In this document: positions 37,294 through 47,694 of the stretch, piece by piece
Position numbering within the stretch: the stretch's first letter is position 1
Layout: each line of letters begins with the position of its first letter
Made by a program: the position numbers and the translations under genes
Assembly (NCBI RefSeq): GCF_014109825.1
Contig: NZ_CP059576.1
Span: 2,892,501-2,956,500, forward strand
Direction: 5' to 3'
From: Legionella sp. PC997
GTDB taxonomy: Bacteria; Pseudomonadota; Gammaproteobacteria; Legionellales; Legionellaceae
DNA length: 64,000 nt
The notes under the pieces: model-generated
What the model was told of the DNA's origin: nothing
Databases searched by the model: none
The model's input: only the letters and a program-made list of their open reading frames with translations

Positions 37294-37858
37294 ATACCAC
37301 CACCTTGATGGTTAATAATCATACTTAAAGTGTAGAACAAATAATCTTTTGGTACATAATTAGGGCATATTTATTTAGGAATTAACAACGAGTGAATAAG
37401 TATTGCAAACCTTGTTAATACTAGGAGCTTCGATCAAGTTCAGAAGATAAAACTCATACTGATTAAATTTTTGGAATTAGCATGAAGTGTGTTTTAAGTA
37501 AAACTTTGCAGCCATCTTTTAGCCTCAGAGTAGGTATCAATATTATAGGCTATGCCGTATTATTTCTTATAATGCATATCCCGATATAGAAATCATGTAT
37601 GTCCTTGAGAATCATGGACAATAACGATTCAAAGCAAAACAAAACAACGTTTATAGAAGATATTTAACAAACCCAAGGGTCATTTAACTCCTAAGTTTAC
37701 GCACCCAAAAATTTCAGTTGGATAGAACATATGAACTTAAAAAGAGGAAAACCTTTGATAGATTAGGTAATATTATTAAAGACCATTTTTTTAAAGAAAC
37801 AAAGCAAAACGATCTGTTCAAGACCGCTCAAAAGGAAACGTTTGATAAAAGGAATATT
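37294..37858. other. Gap upstream of the ART-like gene; possible N-terminal extension of the next gene
   Basis: No well-supported gene. The first part must contain the promoter of the reverse-strand ART-like gene. The frame of the small membrane protein at 37859 is open from a TTG at 37718, but that part lacks a ribosome-binding site. Confidence 0.4.
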
Positions 37859-38059
37859 ATGTTAATTGGCGCTTTTGTTTTTTTGGCTGTAGCAATTCTG
37901 ATGGCTATTTATAGATTTAAAGGAAGTAATCCTACCCTTATCCTTTTAGCTAAAATCTTTTTATATTTTTCCCTGGCTGCTTTTATTAGCCTATTAATGG
38001 TGCATGTTCTTAGCTCTGCACCACCAAATTCCAATGAAAAACACAATCTCCCCCTATAA
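37859..38059 (+). CDS. Small two-helix membrane protein
   Basis: Not recognised. From the ATG at 37859 (AAAAGG 6 nt upstream) the protein is 66 aa, with two hydrophobic helices (about 1-18 and 27-48) joined by a short basic loop (YRFKGSNP) and a polar tail. A longer version starting at TTG 37718 would add 47 charged residues (113 aa), which looks coding in composition but lacks a start signal. It sits between unrelated reverse-strand genes. Confidence 0.45.
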   Translation: MLIGAFVFLAVAILMAIYRFKGSNPTLILLAKIFLYFSLAAFISLLMVHVLSSAPPNSNEKHNLPL

Positions 38060-38109
38060 GAACAGGAGAAATGGGGTAAGCATGTACAGTAAAAACTAGT
38101 GCATCGTTT

Positions 38110-38442
38110 TCATTTAGTGGAAATTAATACTCCAATTGCATTACCGAAAAATACCAGGATTGAAAAAATGAATATATAAACTACTTCTATCATGATAAAT
38201 GAACCAATTTTTACCAGGAAAAATAAATATATGAATTGACCGAGTACAATACCAAGATAAGAAGAAATAAACATACGGTTACAAATCAATCCAACAATTA
38301 ATCCATAACAAAATAGGCAAAAATAATACAAAATGATATTTTGCATCAATTCTATGTTGAGCAGTGAATTAAAAAAAAACCACAAACAGAGTCCAAAAGA
38401 ACATCCCACTATAAAATGCCCAACGGTTTTCTTCAAATTCAT
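38110..38442 (-). CDS. Small polytopic membrane protein, 110 aa
   Basis: Four hydrophobic helices are predicted by eye (about 8-25, 31-51, 56-77 and 83-105), with few charged residues. No family or conserved motif is recognised. There is no clear ribosome-binding site before the ATG at 38442. It is convergent with the small membrane protein upstream in coordinates and precedes mltA on the same strand by 55 nt of spacer (mltA transcription reads toward it), so it may be the last gene of an mltA transcript. Confidence 0.5.
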   Translation of the reverse strand: MNLKKTVGHFIVGCSFGLCLWFFFNSLLNIELMQNIILYYFCLFCYGLIVGLICNRMFISSYLGIVLGQFIYLFFLVKIGSFIMIEVVYIFIFSILVFFGNAIGVLISTK

Positions 38443-38497
38443 AGTCCATTTTCATAATGGCACTCACCAAGAGAATATCCCTTTCGCTCTAAGGGGA

Positions 38498-39826
38498 CTA
38501 GAGTGCTTTTTTAGCCAACCGATTTAAAATATGTTTGGGAAGCAGCAGCCAATAATGACCCTCGTTTTTCATATGTTCCCCTAAAAACGTGGCAAACTTA
38601 CCTGAACCCCAATAAATATCGCCTCGCATAAATCCCCGAATCGCACCCCCTGTATCTTGCGCGATCATAAGGCGTTGAAATTGCTTTTCATGGGTTTGAT
38701 TTTTACCTGGTCGTTTCGTGTCCAACCAAAGAGGAGCACCCAGCGGAATCCATTTTTTGTCTACAGCCAAAGAATATCCCGGTGTAAGAGCCATCCCTTG
38801 AGCGCCAAGAGCCATGGGTTCCTTTAAATCTTCGAAAAAGACAAAGGACTTATTTTTCTGAATAATTGATTTGGCTTTTTCAGGATGATTCTCTAAATAG
38901 CGGATAATCGCCGCTTTAGACGCATTATGCCGGCTCATGATCCCTTTATTAATCATCACTTTCGCGATTGAAGTGTAAGGTGCACCATTCTCACCTGCAT
39001 AACCTAAATATATATTTTCCCCATTAGGTAATTGAATAACACCCGAGCCTTCAATCTCTAAGAAAAGCCGTTCAGCGGGACTATGGATCCATGCAATTAC
39101 CCGTGCCTTTTTCTTAAGCGCTCCATTATCAATTTGCTGGCGGGTGTAGGAGGTTGAATATCTACCCTTGGGTAACCCATAAATAGGCGTATTGTACTTG
39201 GTGCTTTTCGTTAAATTTCCTTTGATTTTGGGCATGTAGTAGCCGGTAAATAACCCATGGACGGGTTTTTTTTGTGCAAACTCAATTGGACGAAACCACT
39301 TCTCAAAAAATTCTTTTGCTGAATCGTCTGATATTGAATCCAATGCCAAGGCTGCTTTACATGCCGGATGCCAATCTCGAGCTTTCAATTTAATATGTTG
39401 GGTCCGGATCGTATGAGATGGGGACTGTTTCAAGAACGTCTCACATGATTTCTGAAAAGCGATTAAAGATTTCTTAACATCTGCAGTATCCCAGCCTGGT
39501 AATTCCTCAAACGACACCTTTGTTAGGGCAATATTATGGCTTTTCATAATAACCTCTCTTGGGGTGTGCTTAGGCCGAGAGCTTTCTCTTGCATTAGCAA
39601 CTGCTTTATGAGCACCCTTAGGTGTCATAGTTGCTACTTTTCCAGCACTCTGATGTGGGCTACTATTTTTTGCCGTAGAGTTCCTTACCGGTTCAGTATT
39701 AATAACTTGCTTATTGGGAATATATGGCTTCTCGTGAACCTTAGCTTTCTTATAAAGCGACAGTCCGACCAAACCGAATATAAGGCAACTAATACAGATT
39801 ATTGTGTAAATTAATTTCCTACTCAT
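38498..39826 (-). CDS. mltA: Membrane-bound lytic murein transglycosylase A
   Basis: Cleaves glycan strands of peptidoglycan, forming anhydromuropeptides. The N-terminal hydrophobic segment (about 6-25, LIYTIICISCLIFGLVGLSL) looks like a membrane anchor, not a lipobox. A long basic linker follows, then the MltA domain (PVHGLFTGYYMPKIKG) and the C-terminal 3D domain with the catalytic-type aspartates (LMIAQDTGGAIRG and GDIYWGSG). At 442 aa it is longer than E. coli MltA (365) because of the linker. The start is ATG 39826 or TTG 39835; neither has a good ribosome-binding site. It marks the end of the accessory region. Confidence 0.92.
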   Translation of the reverse strand: MSRKLIYTIICISCLIFGLVGLSLYKKAKVHEKPYIPNKQVINTEPVRNSTAKNSSPHQSAGKVATMTPKGAHKAVANARESSRPKHTPREVIMKSHNIALTKVSFEELPGWDTADVKKSLIAFQKSCETFLKQSPSHTIRTQHIKLKARDWHPACKAALALDSISDDSAKEFFEKWFRPIEFAQKKPVHGLFTGYYMPKIKGNLTKSTKYNTPIYGLPKGRYSTSYTRQQIDNGALKKKARVIAWIHSPAERLFLEIEGSGVIQLPNGENIYLGYAGENGAPYTSIAKVMINKGIMSRHNASKAAIIRYLENHPEKAKSIIQKNKSFVFFEDLKEPMALGAQGMALTPGYSLAVDKKWIPLGAPLWLDTKRPGKNQTHEKQFQRLMIAQDTGGAIRGFMRGDIYWGSGKFATFLGEHMKNEGHYWLLLPKHILNRLAKKAL

Positions 39827-39993
39827 AGTGCGCAAGGTTTACATAAGATGAAATTGAAATCAACACTTTTTAACTTTTTTTACACATCAATAGACCATTT
39901 TGGTAAAAATTGTCTCTATTTTTATGAAATAAATACAGATAATCTCTCTAAATAGAGGATAAAATTCCTCGAGGATAAGTAAGAAATAAGTAC

Positions 39994-40019
39994 ACATTGG
40001 GTTATTTAAAACCCAATGT
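39994..40019 (-). terminator. Inverted repeat after the disulfide reductase gene
   Basis: ACATTGGGTT (39994-40003) and AACCCAATGT (40010-40019) form a 10-bp stem, 6 nt past the stop of the gene at 40026. The following reverse-strand sequence is only moderately T-rich (GTACTTATTTC). Confidence 0.5.
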
Positions 40020-40025
40020 AATCAC

Positions 40026-41432
40026 TTAAGATTTGACATTTTCTACAGCGCTAAACCAGAGATTAATGCCTTCAACTAATGTAGGATGGGCAAACATGAC
40101 ATCACGAAGTTTTTGATAAGTGATGCCTAACTCCATAGCCAATTGGATCACTCCGAGAATTTCGCCCGCTTCAGCACAAAAAATAGAAACACCCAAAATC
40201 TGATCGGTTTTTGCATCAATAACTGCCTTTAAGATACCTGTAGTTTCCCCTTGTGTTTTGGCTCTAGGAATAACTGCAGCAGGAATTTTTGCTATTTTTA
40301 GAGAGTAGCCCTGGGCAATGGCTTGTGCTTCTGTCATTCCAATACGAGCTAATTCCGGATCCAGAAATACCGTATAAGGAATGAGCCGTCCCTGAATGGA
40401 ATGCTTATTTTGTGGAGTTTGGAGATTATGCTTGACTAAACGATAATCATCTAATGATAAATGGGTAAACTGGGCTCCCCCCTTTACATCACCTAAAGCC
40501 CAGATCCCTTTAATATTTGTTTCAAGGTACTCATTTACTTTAATAAAACCCCGTTCATCTAGCTCAACACCCGTTTTATCTAAATTTAATCCTGCTGTAT
40601 TCGGGAGGCGACCCACAGCAATTAACACATCACTTCCCCGAATTTGTTCAGTGACCCCATTCTGATTGGTATGGATCACGATGTCACCTTGCTCTTCTTG
40701 GATACTATCGATTTTGGTATTTAGTGAACAACGAATTCCTTCTTTAGCTAATGTATCTAGAACCTGTTCAGCAATATCCCGGTCTTCTCGTCCCAAAAAC
40801 TTACTATCCGCTTCTATCACCGTGACATCTGCACCTAAACGACGAAATAACTGGGCAAACTCTAAACCAATATAACCCCCACCGACGATAAGCAAATGTT
40901 TAGGAACAGCATCAACATTCATTAAGCTGTCATTGGTATGATATTTGATTTTATCAAGTCCCGGTATAGGAGGAACAAAGGGTAGGGCACCCGTATTAAT
41001 AAAAATTTGATCGGCAGTAATTTCCACTACTTTTTGATTATCCCGAGGTGAGGAGAGACTCACTTCAATTTTCTTCGGGCCAACAAAATGACCCCGCCCC
41101 AATAGAAGATCCATTCCAGAATTTAAAAATTGTTTCAAATTAGCCTCGCGCATAGCATGCACAATTGCATCTTTGCGAGCCCGTATCTCTTTAAAGTCAA
41201 TAGGTGCCAGAGCAGCCTCTAAACCATAAGCCGATGCAGAACGACAAAAATGGGCAATCTTGGCGGATTGAACCAGTGCTTTTGTGGGGATACATGCCAC
41301 ATTGATGCACGTACCACCAATTTGATTGTCCTCGACCATGGCAACCTTTCGACCTGCCTTTGCTAAATCGACAGCTAGTGTTTTACCACCCTTGCCACCA
41401 CCTAAAACGATCACATCATATTTTAATGTCAT
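40026..41432 (-). CDS. FAD-dependent pyridine nucleotide-disulfide oxidoreductase (RclA/MerA-like)
   Basis: A soluble flavoenzyme of the dihydrolipoamide dehydrogenase/mercuric reductase superfamily. FAD-binding GGGKGG (about 11-16), redox-active disulfide GGTCINVACIPTK (C42 and C47), NAD(P)-binding GGGYIGLEFAQLF, and the dimerisation domain ending in FAHPTLVEGINLWFSAVE are all present. The active site and C-terminus resemble RclA (reactive chlorine/hypothiocyanous acid reductase) more than LpdA, as the C-terminal HPT motif lacks the usual HAHPT pair. At 468 aa it is full length. No pyruvate dehydrogenase genes are nearby. The exact substrate cannot be read here. Confidence 0.8.
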   Translation of the reverse strand: MTLKYDVIVLGGGKGGKTLAVDLAKAGRKVAMVEDNQIGGTCINVACIPTKALVQSAKIAHFCRSASAYGLEAALAPIDFKEIRARKDAIVHAMREANLKQFLNSGMDLLLGRGHFVGPKKIEVSLSSPRDNQKVVEITADQIFINTGALPFVPPIPGLDKIKYHTNDSLMNVDAVPKHLLIVGGGYIGLEFAQLFRRLGADVTVIEADSKFLGREDRDIAEQVLDTLAKEGIRCSLNTKIDSIQEEQGDIVIHTNQNGVTEQIRGSDVLIAVGRLPNTAGLNLDKTGVELDERGFIKVNEYLETNIKGIWALGDVKGGAQFTHLSLDDYRLVKHNLQTPQNKHSIQGRLIPYTVFLDPELARIGMTEAQAIAQGYSLKIAKIPAAVIPRAKTQGETTGILKAVIDAKTDQILGVSIFCAEAGEILGVIQLAMELGITYQKLRDVMFAHPTLVEGINLWFSAVENVKS

Positions 41433-41739
41433 GATTCTTTCCTAAATGTGTCAATAAATTACATCCATTACTAAACTATAGAATCAAATTATCCTATTTT
41501 GAAATTTCTAAATTAATCGTTACCGGGATGCATCAAAGATTTATTCTTTATTCTAATGCTACTCAAAAATAAATTAGTGCTTCGTTACGTGATGATTTTT
41601 TAGGATGGATAATATAAATCTGGATTCAGTTTATGTTTCGATGCCAGTAAATGTATGGGCTGACGATTACGAGAGTATAATTCTCGACTATTTTGCTTTT
41701 ATGCCATAATTAAAAAAATTAATTATGGCATTACCGCTA
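41433..41739. other. Gap with a long perfect inverted repeat
   Basis: No gene is seen. ATGCCATAATTA (41701-41712) and TAATTATGGCAT (41720-41731) make a 12-bp perfect stem 8 nt beyond the stop of the beta-barrel gene at 41740. There is no T run after it, so it may stabilise the mRNA 3' end or act as a weak terminator. The other end of the gap should hold the oxidoreductase promoter. Confidence 0.55.
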
Positions 41740-42528
41740 TTAATCTCCCTTCTCGAGAGCAAAATTTCCAGTAAGATTGATGGTGCTTATTCCAAAAGAA
41801 TTGTTACTCGAATTCGTAGTAGAAGATGAATTATTGTTATTACTAAAGTTAAATGTAGAAACGTAACGAAAATCTAACCCAATAGTAGTAAAATCATCAA
41901 TATAATAATTAAATCCAATGATGCCCTGTGCTGCGAAACCAAAATGTGAGGTATCGAAGCTTTCGTTGACGATTGGTGAACAAGTCCCCAAGGCAATGCA
42001 TTGTTCATTACTTTGAAATACAGCATGATTTAAAATATCAGCGCCGCCCACACCCACCCCTAAATAGGGTACAAAATTTACATTAGGGTCAGAAGATAGA
42101 AAGTCATAAAACGCATTGAAGAATCCATACAATCCTATTGTATAACCATTAAAACCTAAGCCCACGTCGACAACCTCAGCAGGACATGTTCCTTCAGGGC
42201 CTAAAACGGCGGGACTTATAAGTGTACAAGAGCCTGCAGTTAACTGACCATAGTTATTGATATTAAAAAGAAATTCCCCTTCTAATCGGAAGTTTTGTAT
42301 TTTATATCCAAGAGAAGCTCCCAACCCACCTCCGACAGGACCTAATTGTACAGCCCCTACAGTTCCTAACGAAGGAAGTTGGGTCAATGAAAAATCAAGA
42401 TCAAGATTTGTGGCATGACTCACTTGTCCCAGTAAACCCAAATATAGCCCCTGAACCGGTTCATAACAGAACGCCCTGCTACTAGCCGCCAAACCCAATA
42501 TAAATCCAAATTTAATTATCTGTCTCAT
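41740..42528 (-). CDS. Outer-membrane beta-barrel protein, OmpA-like barrel/porin family
   Basis: A 262-aa protein with a signal peptide (MRQIIKFGFILGLAASSRAF, cut near FCYEP). The mature part is of alternating character, rich in Gly, Asn, Ser and aromatic residues, with short strands (GLGASLGYKIQNFRLEGEFL, FVPYLGVGVGGADI, FGFAAQGIIGFNYYI, TIGLDFRYVSTFNF), as in eight-stranded outer-membrane barrels. Cysteine pairs in loops (SCTL/GTCP and EQCI/GTCS) may form disulfides. The C-terminus ends in LTGNFALEKGD rather than a terminal Phe. A family of such barrel proteins is common in Legionella. Its function is unknown. Confidence 0.75.
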   Translation of the reverse strand: MRQIIKFGFILGLAASSRAFCYEPVQGLYLGLLGQVSHATNLDLDFSLTQLPSLGTVGAVQLGPVGGGLGASLGYKIQNFRLEGEFLFNINNYGQLTAGSCTLISPAVLGPEGTCPAEVVDVGLGFNGYTIGLYGFFNAFYDFLSSDPNVNFVPYLGVGVGGADILNHAVFQSNEQCIALGTCSPIVNESFDTSHFGFAAQGIIGFNYYIDDFTTIGLDFRYVSTFNFSNNNNSSSTTNSSNNSFGISTINLTGNFALEKGD

Positions 42529-42622
42529 TCTATATCCTATATATTAATCCAAAGGACAAAGTGCGATGTTTTCTACACAAGTTGAAAAGGCTATATGAAA
42601 ACATACTTCCCATGCAAATTTT

Positions 42623-42934
42623 TTATTTTAAGATGTTGGCAGCTACCTCGAAAACTCTTCTTTGAGCGGAAAATTTATCTTGGAATAACTTAAGCCCCTC
42701 TTCACGCATCTTCAGTGCAAATTCAGTAAAATACACATTTAGGGACTCTCTATTTTCCAATTGATATTGAACTGTTAATTGTTCCTGAGTTGTACTTTCA
42801 TGTTCAGGTTTTAAAATACTTGCTTGAATAAAACCAGGAAGCTGAAGCATTTCTTTAACATGCTTTTTTAGCCATAATTGAAATTGAGGATAAATATCTC
42901 CATCAATGACCAAATTTACTTCGTAGATAACCAT
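42623..42934 (-). CDS. DUF4286 family protein
   Basis: A 103-aa cytosolic protein with a ferredoxin-like pattern: MVIYEVNLVIDGDIYPQFQL, HVKEMLQLPGFIQASILK (about 25-42), LTVQYQLENRESLNVYF, then an Arg/Lys-rich end (KFSAQRRVFEV). This fits DUF4286, a family without assigned function. There is no signal peptide. It stands alone between the barrel gene and a long gap on the same strand. Confidence 0.8.
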   Translation of the reverse strand: MVIYEVNLVIDGDIYPQFQLWLKKHVKEMLQLPGFIQASILKPEHESTTQEQLTVQYQLENRESLNVYFTEFALKMREEGLKLFQDKFSAQRRVFEVAANILK

Positions 42935-43483
42935 AACTCTTTCCTAAATTAAGATCGAAATTAAAGCAACATAAAGACACTTCGCTTTTAGGTCAATACG
43001 AAGGGTACAATTAAATTGGCTGTTAATCCAGTAAATCAAACAGGATAAGAAATAAAATTTTTGAGCACTATTTCTCTTGAAAAATAAAGAATTTACAATT
43101 TTTTGAGTAATTCAAACTGCATATGAAGCGATGTGCCAAAGCTCACGAACATCTATTTTTTGAATACCTCTTTATTTGTTGGAATTCCAAAGGTATATAA
43201 TTTGCAAAAAAAGCTCGAAATGTGAGATCACTTCAATAGATTTTCAAAACTCCTAACGACCTCGCAAGTGGAAGTCAGCTCCGATATCCGCACCTAAAGC
43301 GTCCTAAGCACGTTCCACACGTCCCCCTGATGAGTTTAGTAGAGAGCAGGCTGCAAAAGTATGCTGAAAACAAACGAATGCAATAAAGAAGAGCGAAACT
43401 AAAAAATGAAACAATCCTTTTTTCACATGGATTCTTATGCTTACTTCTCAACGATTGACAATGAAATTCCGCTTTTATAGAAG
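42935..43483. other. 549-bp gap without a recognised gene
   Basis: Short frames only, the longest being a 24-codon frame at 43406-43480 (+) without a ribosome-binding site. I see no repeat, tRNA or strong palindrome. It could be a decayed gene or a small RNA locus, but nothing in the sequence shows this. Confidence 0.4.
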
Positions 43484-44020
43484 TTAGAGAAGAGGAAGTT
43501 GATTTTTGAACCAGGAACCATTTTGCAATTCATAGTTTATTCGTGACCCTTTTAAGAAATCGTTTTTATTAATTTTTAAAATCTGGCATACATTTGGGAT
43601 GATTTCTATGACGCCAAACGATAAAGGAATTCCATCAGACGTCTCGGAGTTGCTTAAATAATAATTCTGCCAATATTCTTCCAAATAATTTTGCCAATAG
43701 AGACTCACTACAGGAAGATTGCTCTCACTTGTATCTAATTTTGCTGTACCTTCCACAATAATTTGACCAAATTCAGGATTTACCAAACAAATGCTTATAT
43801 TAGAACACTGATTTAAATGATTCCATTTCGGTGAACGAGTATTAGTAAGAAAAATAAAGGAACCCCTGGGAGTAAAATGATAAAGATCCATAGTTCTAAC
43901 AGATGGTTGTTGCTTCATGACCGTAGTGACCTGGGCAAATACTTTATTTCTAGGAAAGGAAAACCACTGGTTTAAATAATGTTCAACGGTATGAATTAAT
44001 TCTGCAATATCAGTAAGCAT
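43484..44020 (-). CDS. Pyridoxamine 5'-phosphate oxidase-like FMN-binding protein
   Basis: A 178-aa split-barrel protein. An N-terminal helix is followed by a barrel with the family pattern FAQVTTVMKQQPSVRTMDLY (about 28-47), FTPRGSFIFLTNTRSPKWNH (about 49-68), and ISICLVNPEFGQIIVEGTAK (about 74-93). These align with FMN-phosphate-binding positions of PNPOx. The C-terminal part typical of true PdxH (RLHDR.) is not seen, so it is probably a general PNPOx-like oxidoreductase or FMN-binding protein. No pyridoxine gene is nearby. Confidence 0.75.
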   Translation of the reverse strand: MLTDIAELIHTVEHYLNQWFSFPRNKVFAQVTTVMKQQPSVRTMDLYHFTPRGSFIFLTNTRSPKWNHLNQCSNISICLVNPEFGQIIVEGTAKLDTSESNLPVVSLYWQNYLEEYWQNYYLSNSETSDGIPLSFGVIEIIPNVCQILKINKNDFLKGSRINYELQNGSWFKNQLPLL

Positions 44021-44190
44021 AATTTCTTTTAATTAAAAATAAAAACACATCATAAAAACAAATAGGCATAGAGTCAAAAATTACCTTAAACCACTGAAAG
44101 ATAATCAAAAATACAGTGAGATCAAAATAAATGCACTTTTCACAAAAACTACTATACTTTTAAAACTTGGACGAACAGGAATTGAGTGAT

Positions 44191-44973
44191 ATGGATGCCA
44201 TTCAATTAGCACGGGATATACGTTTGAAAAGGACTAGTTCAAATTCACATAGATTTTTTTTCAAACCACAAGACCTATCAAAAGCAAGGGCCCACCCTTT
44301 ACTTACTTTCTATTTGGAATTGCTCAAAAAAATCAATATAGCTCTTAATAAAAGAGGTGTGCTACATCTGAATGAGCAAAAAAATAATGAATTAAGATTC
44401 TTATTGAAATTTAACTTATTAGTTTTTCTGACGGTTACACGACAATTTAATCTCATTGACCACGTGTTTAAAACGCCAGCCTTTATCGCGAGACAACGTC
44501 ATTCAATGGTTTTTGCTAAAAAAATTCATCGCAATGCAAAACAAAAGAAAAAAAATCGATTAATGGCATTATTTGCACCAAAGATCACAAGTTATCCTTT
44601 TGGAAAAAAGAACAATAATCTTCATGATTTATCAGAGATGAATCAGCCAAATAGATCTTATCACTTATCCCCTGAACTCAAGATTAAAAAAGTAAAAACT
44701 CTTGAAGACGAAGTGAATGAATCGATGCTCGAGTACTATGAAGATGAATTGTGTTTTGAGAAATCTCTTCATTCAGCAGGATATATTCATAATAATTTAA
44801 CGTTTTTTACAAAATGCGCAAAACAATCTATAAATATAAAAAATCGTCCTTTTATGGCTCAACGGCTCACATTCTTTTCCTCATCACCTCAGTATAAGCA
44901 TAGAAAAACCAAGCTATCGGAACTAAGCTTTAATTTAAACGATCAAAAAGAAAATAATATGAGGTGTAACTAA
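44191..44973 (+). CDS. Hypothetical basic protein, about 260 aa
   Basis: No family recognised. It is soluble and strongly basic in the middle (KKIHRNAKQKKKNRLMALFA, about 118-137), with an acidic stretch later (LEDEVNESMLEYYEDELCFE, about 180-199). An N-terminal helical part (HPLLTFYLELLKKINIALNK) contains one hydrophobic run (FLLKFNLLVFLTV), probably too short and amphipathic for a membrane anchor. The ATG at 44191 has AGGA at some distance; a TTG at 44167 would add 8 residues. It is convergent with serS across a long inverted repeat. A lineage-specific protein or effector is possible. Confidence 0.55.
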   Translation: MDAIQLARDIRLKRTSSNSHRFFFKPQDLSKARAHPLLTFYLELLKKINIALNKRGVLHLNEQKNNELRFLLKFNLLVFLTVTRQFNLIDHVFKTPAFIARQRHSMVFAKKIHRNAKQKKKNRLMALFAPKITSYPFGKKNNNLHDLSEMNQPNRSYHLSPELKIKKVKTLEDEVNESMLEYYEDELCFEKSLHSAGYIHNNLTFFTKCAKQSINIKNRPFMAQRLTFFSSSPQYKHRKTKLSELSFNLNDQKENNMRCN

Positions 44974-44977
44974 AAGG

Positions 44978-45030
44978 TTTATTTTTGTAGGATTGTTTCA
45001 GCAAAGTTGCAACATTCCTACAAAAATAAA
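44978..45030. terminator. Bidirectional terminator between convergent genes
   Basis: TTTATTTTTGTAGGA (44978-44992) and TCCTACAAAAATAAA (45016-45030) are perfect 15-bp arms. The stem gives T-rich 3' flanks in both directions and lies between the unknown gene and serS. Confidence 0.8.
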
Positions 45031-45041
45031 GAAACGGAGTT

Positions 45042-46331
<1,290 letters not shown>

Positions 46332-46358
46332 TCACTCTAACTTATTAAACCTTCTTAG

Positions 46359-47129
46359 TTACCTAACAATTCCACGTGTGGATTGATTTAAAGCATCAAT
46401 CATCAAAACCACTTCAGGACATTCATTTTGCATCAATTCTAATTCAGTAACCGCTTGTTGTACCGTTAATCCCTTGCGGAAAATTATCTTATAAGCACGT
46501 CGTAAGCCATCGATCGCTTCAGATGAAAATCCTCGCCGACGCAAACCCACGGTGTTAATGCCACAAGCTGAGGTTGTATCACCAGAAATCATTAGATAAG
46601 GTAATACATCTTTACTTACATAAGAAGCTCTAGCAATAAATGCATAGGCGCCCACATGGCAGAATTGATGTACCGCTGCATAACCACCAATATTCGCATA
46701 GTCACCGATGGTTACATGCCCTGATAAAGCAGCATAACTTACTAAAATAATTTGATTGCCAATGATGCAATCGTGTCCTACATGTGAATAAGCCATTAAA
46801 AAGTTTTTATTACCTATACGAGTAACCCCTCCCCCTTTAATGGTGCCACGACTGATCATACAATATTCACGAATGATATTATCGTCGCCAATTTCTAGCC
46901 GAGTTGGTTCGCCTTTATAAGTAATGTCTTGGGGAGCATCCCCGACTGAAGCAAATTGGAAAATTTTATTATTTTTTCCAATCGTGGTTGGTCCTTCAAT
47001 AATTACATAAGGTCCAATCCAGGTATTTTCACCTATCTCCACGTCAGCCCCAATTACACTGCCAGGACCTACTGATACCCCTTTTGCAAATTTTGCAGTG
47101 GGGTGAATTATCGCTCGTTCATCTATCAC
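46359..47129 (-). CDS. lpxA: UDP-N-acetylglucosamine acyltransferase
   Basis: First step of lipid A synthesis: transfers a 3-hydroxyacyl chain from ACP to UDP-GlcNAc. It is a left-handed beta-helix of hexapeptide repeats (IHPTAKFAKGVSVGPGSVIG, then YSHVGHDCIIGNQIILVSYA with the catalytic-type His, then GGYAAVHQFCHVGAYAFIAR), plus a C-terminal helical part (GLRRAYKIIFRKGLTV). At 256 aa the length is standard. It overlaps the end of fabZ by 4 nt, so translation is coupled. Acyl chain length cannot be told by eye. Confidence 0.96.
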   Translation of the reverse strand: MIDERAIIHPTAKFAKGVSVGPGSVIGADVEIGENTWIGPYVIIEGPTTIGKNNKIFQFASVGDAPQDITYKGEPTRLEIGDDNIIREYCMISRGTIKGGGVTRIGNKNFLMAYSHVGHDCIIGNQIILVSYAALSGHVTIGDYANIGGYAAVHQFCHVGAYAFIARASYVSKDVLPYLMISGDTTSACGINTVGLRRRGFSSEAIDGLRRAYKIIFRKGLTVQQAVTELELMQNECPEVVLMIDALNQSTRGIVR

Positions 47130-47578
47130 TTTTGAATTTCCTTTGCAGCACTTAATAAATCCGCGGAACAGGCCAGTTTATCACCCACATAAGCTTCGCC
47201 ATGCACACGCCAAAATTCTCTTTTTCTTGCTAATATTTTTACTTCCAAGCGTAGCTGATCTCCTGGAGTAACTACATGTTTAAATTTTGCATTATCTATA
47301 CCCGCAAAAAAATGCAAAATACCATAATTTTCTTCGGGTGTTTGAGATAATCCCGCTAAAAGTCCGCTCGCCTGGGCCAATGCTTCAAGCATTAAAACTC
47401 CTGGCATAATTGGATTTTCTGGGAAATGGCCAGAAAAAAAATTCTCGTTAATTGTGACATTTTTTATCGCCGTCAAACAATCAAATGGGGTGTAATCTAA
47501 CACCCTGTCTACCAAAATCATTGGGTAGCGGTGGGGTAATATACTAAAAATCTGTTTTATATCTACAGGTTCACTCAT
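47126..47578 (-). CDS. fabZ: 3-hydroxyacyl-[ACP] dehydratase FabZ
   Basis: Dehydrates 3-hydroxyacyl-ACP in fatty acid elongation and competes with LpxA/LpxD for substrate. It is a hot-dog fold with active-site His in SGHFPENPIMPGVLM and Glu in LEALAQASG, preceded by ILPHRYPMILVDRVLDY. The start chosen is ATG 47578 (MSEPVDIKQIF), giving 150 aa, the family length; the frame is open to an ATG at 47644 but those residues are not family-like. It lies between lpxD and lpxA, the normal order. Confidence 0.95.
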   Translation of the reverse strand: MSEPVDIKQIFSILPHRYPMILVDRVLDYTPFDCLTAIKNVTINENFFSGHFPENPIMPGVLMLEALAQASGLLAGLSQTPEENYGILHFFAGIDNAKFKHVVTPGDQLRLEVKILARKREFWRVHGEAYVGDKLACSADLLSAAKEIQK

Positions 47579-47694
47579 ACGCAGTTTCTCGCTTAAATAA
47601 GTATGCTTAGCATGGTCCAAAAGTGAGGTCAAAAAAAAAACCATTATCCTAATTTAAAAGGTTCAAATCAATTGCTAATGTTAAAAACAAATGC

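Noticed and set aside
28102..38497. Direct repeat of the tRNA-Pro 3' end as an attR/attL site
   Set aside because: Looked for GATTCTTGTCACTCCGACCA-like sequence through the accessory region and found none by eye.
43406..43480. 24-codon frame in the 549-bp gap
   Set aside because: No ribosome-binding site, no neighbours in an operon, and too short to support.
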